Source of the DNA: Campylobacter concisus
Lineage (GTDB): Bacteria > Campylobacterota > Campylobacteria > Campylobacterales > Campylobacteraceae
Assembly: GCF_003048575.1 (NCBI RefSeq)
Contig: NZ_PIRZ01000003.1
Location: 203,338-267,337 of the forward strand
Direction of reading: 5' to 3'
Length of the DNA stretch: 64,000 nt
Shown here: one piece after another, positions 29,397-36,570 of the stretch
Layout of the letters: the number at the start of each line of letters is the position of its first letter
How positions within the stretch are numbered: the first letter of the stretch is position 1
Notes under the pieces: generated by a model
Told to the model about the DNA's origin: nothing
What the model saw: only the letters and a program-made list of their open reading frames with translations
Database searches by the model: none
Program-made: the position numbers and the translations under genes

Positions 29397-30884
29397 TTAA
29401 AGCCTTGTTTTCATCTTTTCAAATTCATCTTTTATGACTTGCTCGTGAGGTTCGCTTGTCATTTTATTTATCGCATCGCCCCAGATACTTACGCTAATGA
29501 TCGCTATGCAAGACGCTATGATGCCAGGCAAAATTTCATAAACATAAGCGTTTAGCCCTGATGTTATCCAAAATATTACGGTCGCACCTCCAGCTATCAT
29601 ACCAGCTAATGCTCCAAGTGCACTCATGCGCTTCCAGTAGAGGCTAAAAAGTAGCACTGGCCCAAAGCTAGCACCAAATCCAGCCCAAGCGTTGCCAACG
29701 ACGTTTAGAACATTATCTGTTGAGATAAAAGCAAGTACAGTAGCAACTATGGCTACTACTACGACAGCATAGCGACTGATCGCTGTTTGTGTATTTTGAC
29801 TAATCTCTTTTTTATAGAATGCAAAGATAAAGTCCTTTGTTACCGAGCTAGATGTAACTAAAAGCTGACTTGAGATAGTACTCATGATCGCTGAAAGCAC
29901 AGCTGAGATGATAATACCTATAAAAAATGGTGGGAAAAGTAGCTCACCAAGCTTTAGAAACACCGTCTCAGGATCACTAAGCCCGCCTCTTTGACTAAAG
30001 TAGACAAAGCCAATAAGTCCGCTCATAATCGCACCAAGCAACCCAATGCTCATCCAGCCAATGCCAATCCTTCTTGCTTTAGCAAGCTCTTTTGAATCGC
30101 GTATCGCCATAAATCTAACAATGATGTGTGGCTGACCAAAATAGCCAAATCCCCAAGCCATAAGTCCTAAAATTCCCCAAAAAGTTTGATCTCTAAATGG
30201 ATTTAGGTGATTTGCATCAAGCTTGCTTATCTCTTTTAGTAAATTTGTATCGCTTGGCAAGTCTAAATTTAGATATGCCACGACTGGGATCGAGACTAGG
30301 ACACAAAACATCAAAAGCCCCTGAAATGCGTCAGTTATACTAACTGCTTTAAATCCACCAAAAAATGTGTAAAAGACCACAATAACAAGTGTAAAGACCG
30401 CTCCGTAGGCAAATTTTAAACCAAAAAAGCTCTCAAATGTCTTTCCGCCAGCGATGATGCCGCTACTTACATAAAGTGTGAAAAAGATTAAAATGATAAG
30501 ACCAGAGATAATTCTTAAAATTTTAGTCCTATCTTTAAAACGATTTTCTAAAAAGTCTGGTATCGTGATGCTATCACTCGCAACCTCAGTATAAATTCTA
30601 AGCCTCTTTGCTAAAAATAAATAGTTGCAGTAAGCTCCAATGATAAGACCGATTATCATCCACACATTTGCTATGCCAGTTGCGTATAATGCTCCGGGCA
30701 CGCCAAGTAGCATCCAACCACTCATATCAGAAGCACCAGCACTAAGTGCAGTAACTACTGGACCCATTCGACGGTTATCTAGCAGATATTCGTTCATACT
30801 TGCATTTTTATCGTAGAAATATCGTCCGATAAAGAGCAAAAAGCCAAAATAGATGGCGATGGCTAAATAAGACCCAAAGCTCAT
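29397..30884 (-). CDS. putP: Sodium/proline symporter
   Basis: Sodium:solute symporter family (SSS), 495 residues with about 13 hydrophobic segments. The PutP-type start YFGFLLFIGRYFYDKNASMNEYLLDNRRMGPVVTALSAGASDMSGWMLLGVPGALY and the later GWGFGYFGQPHIIVRFMA segment are diagnostic. Likely role: sodium-coupled proline uptake, relevant for a genus living on amino acids. No putA is adjacent. AAAGGAA precedes the ATG, and a -10-like TATATT lies on the minus strand (30926 to 30921). It is transcribed divergently from the ABC transporter operon. Confidence 0.9.
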   Translation of the reverse strand: MSFGSYLAIAIYFGFLLFIGRYFYDKNASMNEYLLDNRRMGPVVTALSAGASDMSGWMLLGVPGALYATGIANVWMIIGLIIGAYCNYLFLAKRLRIYTEVASDSITIPDFLENRFKDRTKILRIISGLIILIFFTLYVSSGIIAGGKTFESFFGLKFAYGAVFTLVIVVFYTFFGGFKAVSITDAFQGLLMFCVLVSIPVVAYLNLDLPSDTNLLKEISKLDANHLNPFRDQTFWGILGLMAWGFGYFGQPHIIVRFMAIRDSKELAKARRIGIGWMSIGLLGAIMSGLIGFVYFSQRGGLSDPETVFLKLGELLFPPFFIGIIISAVLSAIMSTISSQLLVTSSSVTKDFIFAFYKKEISQNTQTAISRYAVVVVAIVATVLAFISTDNVLNVVGNAWAGFGASFGPVLLFSLYWKRMSALGALAGMIAGGATVIFWITSGLNAYVYEILPGIIASCIAIISVSIWGDAINKMTSEPHEQVIKDEFEKMKTRL

Positions 30885-30990
30885 AAATTTCCTTTCAAAT
30901 TAAGATAAATGGCTTATGTTAATATAAATTTTTTTAAATTACAACATTCAGCGCCGATCCTTAAACGCTTTTAAGCAAAATGATATAAAT

Positions 30991-31029
30991 TTTTTCGTAT
31001 TATTTAAAGCCATATTTTAAAGAGAAGGA
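30991..31029 (+). promoter_or_regulatory. Candidate promoter and ribosome site of the amino-acid ABC operon
   Basis: A T-run (from 30991) and a TATTAT (30998-31003) give a Campylobacter-like -10 region. AAGGA (31025-31029) lies 5 bases before the TTG start. Confidence 0.35.
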
Positions 31030-31034
31030 CAAAG

Positions 31035-31745
31035 TTGAAGGCTCAAAATTTAGCTAAATTTCTATTTTTTATAATAATCGTCTCACTTGGAGCATATTTT
31101 TTATATCCAAGAGATCTTAGTGAGGCTCAAGAGATCGCTTATATCAAAAGTTATGGAGTGACTTTAGGGCTTACTATAGGCGGTATTGTCATAGGCATAA
31201 CACTTGGATTTACCTTGGCGTTTATTAAATTTTTAAATATCAAAGTCTTAAATTTTATAATCGATGAATATATCGATATCTTACGTGGAACACCTGTAAT
31301 ACTTCAACTTTTAATATTTTCAGTTGTCATTTTTGCAACATGGAGTGATAATTTTTATGTAGCTCTCATCGCACTTGGGCTAAATAGCTCTGCTTATGTG
31401 GCGGAGATCGTGCGAAGTGGCATAAACAGTGTAGATAAAGGACAAATGGAAGCGGCTCGTGCGATGGGCCTAAACTACTATGTTTCGATGCGCGAGATAG
31501 TTTTTCCACAAGCTACAAAAAATATCTTACCAGCTCTTGCAAATGAGTTTATCTCACTTTTTAAAGAGACATCAGTCGTGGGTTATATAAGCGTTGTTGA
31601 TATTACGATGCAAAGCAAGAGCTTGCAAGCGGTCTTTTATAGTCCAGAGCCAGTCATTTTTACAGGCATTGTCTATTATGTGAGTGTTAAATTTTTTACA
31701 CTTTTGACAAAACTACTTGAGAGGAGATTAAACCGCCATGATTGA
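31035..31745 (+). CDS. Amino-acid ABC transporter permease (HisM/GlnP family)
   Basis: Inner-membrane subunit of a polar amino-acid importer. 236 residues with about five hydrophobic segments. The family motif EYIDILRGTPVILQLLIFS is near 75, and the ATPase-contact EAA loop is ARAMGLNYYVSMREIVFPQATKNILPAL near 145-172. Only one permease gene is present, so it probably works as a homodimer. TTG start with AAGGA 5 bases upstream. The ATPase gene overlaps its end by 8 bases. Confidence 0.88.
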   Translation: MKAQNLAKFLFFIIIVSLGAYFLYPRDLSEAQEIAYIKSYGVTLGLTIGGIVIGITLGFTLAFIKFLNIKVLNFIIDEYIDILRGTPVILQLLIFSVVIFATWSDNFYVALIALGLNSSAYVAEIVRSGINSVDKGQMEAARAMGLNYYVSMREIVFPQATKNILPALANEFISLFKETSVVGYISVVDITMQSKSLQAVFYSPEPVIFTGIVYYVSVKFFTLLTKLLERRLNRHD

Positions 31746-32466
31746 GATTAAAAATTTAAATAAAAGTTATGGCGATTTGCGAGTTTTAAATGATATTAGC
31801 GTAGATATAAAAAAGGGTGAAGTTATAGCGATAATTGGTCCAAGTGGTGGCGGTAAAAGTACGTTTTTACGTTGTATAAACCGCCTTGAGGAGCCAGATA
31901 GCGGGCACATAAAGATAAATGGCGAAGATATTTTAGATAAAAAATCAGATATAAATAAAATTCGCCAAAAAGTGAGCATGGTTTTTCAGCACTTTAATCT
32001 TTTTGCAAATAAAAACGTCTTGCAAAATTTAACCCTAGCTCCAATAAAAGCTGGGATTTTGGATAAAGAAAGTGCAGAAAAAAGAGCTGATGAGTTGCTA
32101 AAAAGTGTTGGACTAAGCGATAAGAAATTCGCCTATCCACACAAGCTTTCAGGCGGACAGAAACAACGTATTGCGATCGCTAGAAGCCTAGCGATGGAGC
32201 CAGAAGTGATACTTTTTGACGAGCCGACAAGTGCGCTTGATCCTGAGATGATCGGAGAGGTACTTGATATTATGAAAGATGTTGCTGCAAGGGGCATAAC
32301 GATGCTTGTTGTGACCCATGAGATGGGCTTTGCGAGAAATGTGGCAAATAGAATTTTCTTTATGGATAAAGGCAAAATCGCAGTTGATGACACACCAAAA
32401 AATGTCTTTACAAATCCACAACATGAGCGTTTAAAAGAGTTTTTAGGTAAAATTTTAAATCATTAA
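31738..32466 (+). CDS. Amino-acid ABC transporter ATP-binding protein
   Basis: ATPase of the GlnQ/HisP/ArtP group, 242 residues. Walker A is GPSGGGKSTFLR near 33, Q-loop VFQHFNLFANKNV near 82, signature KLSGGQKQRIAIARSLAMEP near 134, Walker B VILFDEPTSALDPEM near 156, and the switch His is in LVVTHEMGFAR near 190. It overlaps the permease by 8 bases and is followed after 11 bases by the binding protein. The amino acid handled is not readable from this subunit. Confidence 0.92.
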   Translation: MIEIKNLNKSYGDLRVLNDISVDIKKGEVIAIIGPSGGGKSTFLRCINRLEEPDSGHIKINGEDILDKKSDINKIRQKVSMVFQHFNLFANKNVLQNLTLAPIKAGILDKESAEKRADELLKSVGLSDKKFAYPHKLSGGQKQRIAIARSLAMEPEVILFDEPTSALDPEMIGEVLDIMKDVAARGITMLVVTHEMGFARNVANRIFFMDKGKIAVDDTPKNVFTNPQHERLKEFLGKILNH

Positions 32467-32477
32467 AGGAGTAGAAA

Positions 32478-33251
32478 ATGAGTAAAATTTTAAAATTTTT
32501 GATGGCAAGCTTGGTTTTATTTTTACTAGGTTGTGGCGATGATGCTAATAAAAAAAATGCAGTAAATAATGCCGAAGAAGCTAGTAAAAATGTAGTTTAT
32601 AAAGTTGGCTCGAGTGCTGATTATCCACCTTTTGAATATCTTGATGAAAACAATAAAATTGTTGGCTTTGAGATAGATTTATTAAATGAGATCACCAAAA
32701 AAACTGGAATAAAATTTGATGTTGCAAATATGAGCTTTGATGGGCTGATATCAGCATTAAAAACTGGTAAAATCGATATTGCTATAAGCGGAATGAGCGC
32801 AACTGATGAGAGAAGAAAATCGGTTGATTTCACTAAGCCATATTATTTTTCAGAGAATTTATTTATCCGCAAAAAAGGCTCAGATGTAAATAAAGACAAC
32901 CTTAAGGATAAGAAAATTTCAGCTCAAGTTGGCACACTTCAAGAAGAAGCAGCCAAAAGCATAACCACTAAGTCGATACCTGCTGAAAATGTAGCAGCTG
33001 CCATCATGTCACTAAACGCTGGTAAAATCGACGTTGTACTAACTGATAGTCCGATAGGGGTTGAATATTTAAAACAAAATCCAGATTTAGAAGAATTTTT
33101 AAGACTTCCTGATGGCACGGAAGGATTTGCAATGGCGTTTGATAAAGGCAAACACGCTGAGCTTATCAAGAAGATAGACGCAGCGATCGATGAGCTACAA
33201 AAATCTGGCGAATTTGACAAAATGCTAGATAAATATGGATTAAAGAAATAA
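32478..33251 (+). CDS. Amino-acid ABC transporter substrate-binding lipoprotein
   Basis: Periplasmic binding protein (SBP family 3), 257 residues. The lipoprotein signal is MSKILKFLMASLVLFLLGCGDD, lipobox LLGC. The first lobe opens KVGSSADYPPFEYLDENNKIVGFEIDLLNEITKKTG, and the ligand-site motif GMSATDERRKSVDFTKPYY is near 105. The second lobe has VGTLQEEAAKSI and the closing KIDAAIDELQKSGEFDKMLDKYGLKK. It is a clear paralog of the orphan protein at 35780 (SADYPPFEYLDENNKIVGF versus TAANYPPFEYIDENNKITGF). Last gene of the operon, with a hairpin terminator 14 bases after the stop. Confidence 0.9.
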   Translation: MSKILKFLMASLVLFLLGCGDDANKKNAVNNAEEASKNVVYKVGSSADYPPFEYLDENNKIVGFEIDLLNEITKKTGIKFDVANMSFDGLISALKTGKIDIAISGMSATDERRKSVDFTKPYYFSENLFIRKKGSDVNKDNLKDKKISAQVGTLQEEAAKSITTKSIPAENVAAAIMSLNAGKIDVVLTDSPIGVEYLKQNPDLEEFLRLPDGTEGFAMAFDKGKHAELIKKIDAAIDELQKSGEFDKMLDKYGLKK

Positions 33252-33265
33252 ATTTAAATACAAAA

Positions 33266-33302
33266 TTTGCAGAGAAGCAGGAATTCTCTGCAAAAACTCA
33301 CT
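33266..33302 (+). terminator. Intrinsic terminator of the amino-acid ABC operon
   Basis: A perfect 11-bp stem (TTTGCAGAGAA / TTCTCTGCAAA) with a 7-base loop (33266-33294) is followed a few bases later by CTTTTTTC. Confidence 0.75.
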
Positions 33303-33379
33303 TTTTTCTAATTTTTAAAATTTAACATCTTTTAAAAGTAAAATTAATAAAATGACTTAATTATTTTCAAGGAGAAAAA

Positions 33380-33568
33380 ATGAAGCTTCTCAGGATGAGA
33401 ACGGCATTTATTTTAAATGTGCTATTTTCTATTTGTATGTATCACAATTTTGTTAAAAAATTCCTACTATTTAATAAAGCTAAATATAAATTAAAATTTT
33501 ACATAAATAGGCTAATCAATATTTTTTATAAAAATAACCAAAAGCATTTTTTGGTTGATAAATTTTAA
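33380..33568 (+). CDS. Small basic hydrophobic ORF (62 codons), possible small protein
   Basis: Begins MKLLRMRTAFILNVLFSICMYHNFVKKF, a hydrophobic stretch of about 14 residues flanked by basic residues, then a Lys/Asn/Tyr/Phe-rich tail (about 14 Lys or Arg in 62). A strong ribosome site AAGGAG lies 6-7 bases before the ATG, and an intrinsic terminator begins 5 bases after the stop, so the unit looks self-contained. I recognise no family. It could be a small membrane protein, resemble a type I toxin, or be chance translation of a small RNA. The 380-base gap between the ABC operon and the chemoreceptor holds this ORF, the two hairpins and AT-rich sequence. Confidence 0.4.
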   Translation: MKLLRMRTAFILNVLFSICMYHNFVKKFLLFNKAKYKLKFYINRLINIFYKNNQKHFLVDKF

Positions 33569-33572
33569 GTAT

Positions 33573-33595
33573 TAAAGTCGTATGACTTTATTTTT
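33573..33595 (+). terminator. Intrinsic terminator after the 62-codon ORF
   Basis: A perfect 7-bp stem TAAAGTC / GACTTTA with a GTAT loop is followed immediately by TTTTT. It is the most classical intrinsic terminator in the window. Confidence 0.75.
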
Positions 33596-33632
33596 CGAAG
33601 CAGATATTTAAGAAAAACTAAAAGGAGAGAAA

Positions 33633-35585
33633 ATGAATAATCTAGGTATTAAATCCAAGATTATGGCGATAGTTATCGTCAGTCTTATTGGCCTTGGTAT
33701 CATGAGTGCATACATGCTAAATGGTATCTTAAAAACTCGTTCAAAAGCAGAGTTTAGCGAGAAAATCGTGGATACAATAATCAATCAAAATAATTTTATC
33801 CATGAGATGCAAAAAGAACGCGGATTTAGCTCAGGCGTGTTAGCAGGAGGGGATAATAAAAATTTATTAGAGCAGCGTAAAAAAGTAGATGCTGCGCTTG
33901 ATAAGCTTGAAGAGAAAAATGAAATAGCTCCAGAGATAAATAGTATCCGCTCAAATGTAGATCAAAAAAGTGGCAATGATCTAATTAGCCGTATAACAAA
34001 AATTTTAAGAAAAGAGGTCATTGCTATAAATGGATATAGTGATAAGCTTGAGCCTAGCTTGGTAGATGATCTAAAGCGTATCATTATTGTTGGTGAGATA
34101 AAAGAGTCTTTTGGTATTTTGCGTGCTACTTTAAATGGAATTTTTACTAAAAAGAGCATAAGTAAAGATGACTATAACAAAGTAGTTGCACTAAATAGCG
34201 TCATAAATAAATTTATGCAGGATTTTGACGATTACAATCCAAAAGAATTTAGCGATGAATTTGATGCCATCGCTAGAAAAAAGGCTGATTTTATAGATGC
34301 GATGAATATTATTAAAAATGTAGTTACTACAGAAGATGCATCCTATGACGCACCGAGTTGGTTTTCAAAGATAAGTATTTCAATAGATGCGATGAGGGAG
34401 CTTGAGCTAAAATTATTAGATAGTATGCAAAAGGATGCACAACACATAAAAAGTGAAGCAAATACCCAACTTATTTTTAGCTCAATAGTGATTGCGATTT
34501 GTATTTTGCTTATGTTGCTAGTATCTACATTGATAGGTAAAAATTTGATCTCTGGCATAGATCAGACTAAAAATGGCTTAGTTAAGTTTTTTGACTTTTT
34601 AAATAACAAAACTAATAAAGCTGAATTTTTAGATCGTAGTGGTAGCGACGAGATCGGACAGATGAGTGCACTGATAAATGAGAATATCAAACAAATCGAG
34701 GCAAATTTATCTGAGCAAAATAATTTCATTAAAGAAGCAAATACTTTTGTAAATCAAATTGGCAAAGGTAACTACGTAGCTCAGCTTAATGCAGATACTT
34801 CAAATCCTGCGCTTAGCCAGCTAAAACAAACTTTCAAAGACTTACAAATCGCACTTAAACATGCTATTGCGGAAAATGGCGATGACGTGTTAAATCTACT
34901 AGAAAGCTTTAAAAAACAAGACTTTACTAAAAGGCTTGAAGATGATGGCAAAATGGCGGTTGGTATAAATGCCCTTGGTGAAGAAATAGCCAAGATGTTA
35001 AGAGCAAATTTAGATCAAGCTCATGTGCTAGAAGAAAAGGCTGAGGCTTTAAGTCAGTCAATGAAAGAACTAACTCAAGGCGCAAATGTACAAGCAAACT
35101 CACTTCAAGAGTCTGCTGCCGCAGTAGAGCAAATGTCAAGCTCTATGAATGCAATATCTCAAAAAACATCTGATGTTATTAGACAAAGTGATGAGATTAA
35201 AAACATCATAACTATTATTAGAGATATAGCTGATCAAACAAATTTACTAGCTCTTAATGCCGCGATCGAGGCAGCACGTGCAGGAGAGCACGGCAGAGGC
35301 TTTGCGGTTGTTGCAGATGAGGTTAGAAAACTAGCAGAGAGAACTCAAAAATCTCTAACAGAGATCGAAGCAAATACAAATGTACTAGCTCAATCAATCA
35401 ATGAAATGAGTGAATCTATAAAAGAGCAAAGTGAAGGAATCAATATGATAAACCAATCAGTTGCGCAAATAGACACACTTACAAAAGAAAATGTAGTAAT
35501 TGTCAATAAAGCAAATGAAGTAACATCTGATGTTGACGACATGGCTAAGGCAATAGTAAACGAAGTTAGAAAAAATAAATTTTAA
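33633..35585 (+). CDS. Methyl-accepting chemotaxis protein with NIT-type sensor domain
   Basis: 650 residues. First membrane segment near 9-30 ([20 protein letters not shown]). The periplasmic domain contains [16 protein letters not shown] near 53-68, the motif of nitrate/nitrite-type NIT domains. The second membrane segment is near 280-300 ([22 protein letters not shown]), followed by a HAMP-like region. A cytoplasmic coiled-coil has the conserved hairpin tip [43 protein letters not shown] near 530-575. The NIT ligand is inferred from family only. AAAGGAGAG precedes the ATG. It lies between two amino-acid binding-protein genes and ends in a strong terminator. Confidence 0.9.
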   Translation: MNNLGIKSKIMAIVIVSLIGLGIMSAYMLNGILKTRSKAEFSEKIVDTIINQNNFIHEMQKERGFSSGVLAGGDNKNLLEQRKKVDAALDKLEEKNEIAPEINSIRSNVDQKSGNDLISRITKILRKEVIAINGYSDKLEPSLVDDLKRIIIVGEIKESFGILRATLNGIFTKKSISKDDYNKVVALNSVINKFMQDFDDYNPKEFSDEFDAIARKKADFIDAMNIIKNVVTTEDASYDAPSWFSKISISIDAMRELELKLLDSMQKDAQHIKSEANTQLIFSSIVIAICILLMLLVSTLIGKNLISGIDQTKNGLVKFFDFLNNKTNKAEFLDRSGSDEIGQMSALINENIKQIEANLSEQNNFIKEANTFVNQIGKGNYVAQLNADTSNPALSQLKQTFKDLQIALKHAIAENGDDVLNLLESFKKQDFTKRLEDDGKMAVGINALGEEIAKMLRANLDQAHVLEEKAEALSQSMKELTQGANVQANSLQESAAAVEQMSSSMNAISQKTSDVIRQSDEIKNIITIIRDIADQTNLLALNAAIEAARAGEHGRGFAVVADEVRKLAERTQKSLTEIEANTNVLAQSINEMSESIKEQSEGINMINQSVAQIDTLTKENVVIVNKANEVTSDVDDMAKAIVNEVRKNKF

Positions 35586-35614
35586 TCTTTGAATTACTCT
35601 TAGAGCTCCTATTA

Positions 35615-35645
35615 TTCTATCCCTTAAAATAATTAAGGGATAGAA
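35615..35645 (+). terminator. Hairpin terminator after the chemoreceptor
   Basis: A perfect 13-bp inverted repeat (TTCTATCCCTTAA / TTAAGGGATAGAA) with a 5-base loop AATAA. No long T-run follows. Confidence 0.7.
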
Positions 35646-35779
35646 CTTATCTATAAAAATTTATATGCTACTTTGCTATACGATTATTTGTAGCATTTTT
35701 CTTTTATTGTAAATTTAAACAATTTTTAATAGAGAAATACTGATAATTAAGCCACTAAATCACCTTAAAGGACACTATT

Positions 35780-36496
35780 ATGAAAAAGATCTTTGCTCTT
35801 TTACTTACAGCTTTTGTTGCTCTTTGTGCAAACGAGCTAAAATTTGGCACAGCGGCGAACTATCCGCCATTTGAATATATCGATGAGAACAACAAAATAA
35901 CAGGCTTTGATATCGAGCTGATCGATAAAATTTCAAAGCGTGCAGGCTTTTCATATAAAATCATAAATATGAGTTTTGATGGCCTTATCCCAGCGCTTAA
36001 AGCCGGCAAAATAAATGGCATTATAAGTGCGATGAGTGCGACTTCAGATAGATTAAAATCGATTGATTTTACAAAGCCATACTATCTAACTGAAAACCTC
36101 TATCTAAAGAAAAAAGATAATGACGCATTAAAAGCTAAAGAAGAGCTAGCTGGCAAAAGAGTTGGCGTGCAACAAGGCACCGTCCAAGAGCTAGCAGCAA
36201 ATGCTATAAATGGCGTAAAAATAGTGCCTTCAGAAGATACTGTGCCACTCATCATGGGATTAAAAGTTGGTAAATTTGACGCAGTCATCCTTGATAGCTC
36301 TATCGGATATGGCTTTATTAAGAAAAATCCAGAACTTGAAGCATTTTTCAAAGAAGTTGATGGCAGCGAGGGCTTTTCAATAGCTTTTGATAAAGGAAAA
36401 GAGAGTGCGTTAATAGAGAAAATAAATCAAATTTTAGATGATATGAAAAAAGACGGAAGCTACGAAGCTTTACTTAAAAAATACGATCTAAAATAA
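35780..36496 (+). CDS. Amino-acid binding protein, orphan (SBP family 3)
   Basis: 238 residues, exported by a cleavable signal (MKKIFALLLTAFVALCANE) rather than a lipobox. The body is that of a PEB1/GlnH-like binding protein: KFGTAANYPPFEYIDENNKITGFDIELIDKISKRAG, IISAMSATSDRLKSIDFTKPYY near 85-106, RVGVQQGTVQELAA near 130 and AVILDSSIGYGFI near 172. No permease or ATPase gene is adjacent. It may feed the transporter at 31-32.5 kb or present ligand to the neighbouring chemoreceptor; both are inferences. It has AAAGGA before the ATG, and hairpins both upstream and downstream mark it as a single-gene unit. Confidence 0.88.
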   Translation: MKKIFALLLTAFVALCANELKFGTAANYPPFEYIDENNKITGFDIELIDKISKRAGFSYKIINMSFDGLIPALKAGKINGIISAMSATSDRLKSIDFTKPYYLTENLYLKKKDNDALKAKEELAGKRVGVQQGTVQELAANAINGVKIVPSEDTVPLIMGLKVGKFDAVILDSSIGYGFIKKNPELEAFFKEVDGSEGFSIAFDKGKESALIEKINQILDDMKKDGSYEALLKKYDLK

Positions 36497-36502
36497 TCTT
36501 CT

Positions 36503-36522
36503 AGCCTGCAAATTTGCAGGCT
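36503..36522 (+). terminator. Palindromic hairpin after the orphan binding protein
   Basis: The 20-base sequence is a perfect palindrome with arms AGCCTGCAAA and TTTGCAGGCT. The RNA would form a stem of about 8 bp with the central AAATTT opened as the loop. It lies 7 bases after the stop. Confidence 0.65.
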
Positions 36523-36570
36523 TATGCTAAATTCTGCTTTGTCTATCGATTAAAATTTAAAAGGAAAATA

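Noticed and set aside
36514..36570. Upstream extension of the M16 peptidase gene
   Set aside because: The extension runs through a 20-base palindromic terminator and lacks a ribosome site; the ATG at 36571 gives a clean signal peptide.
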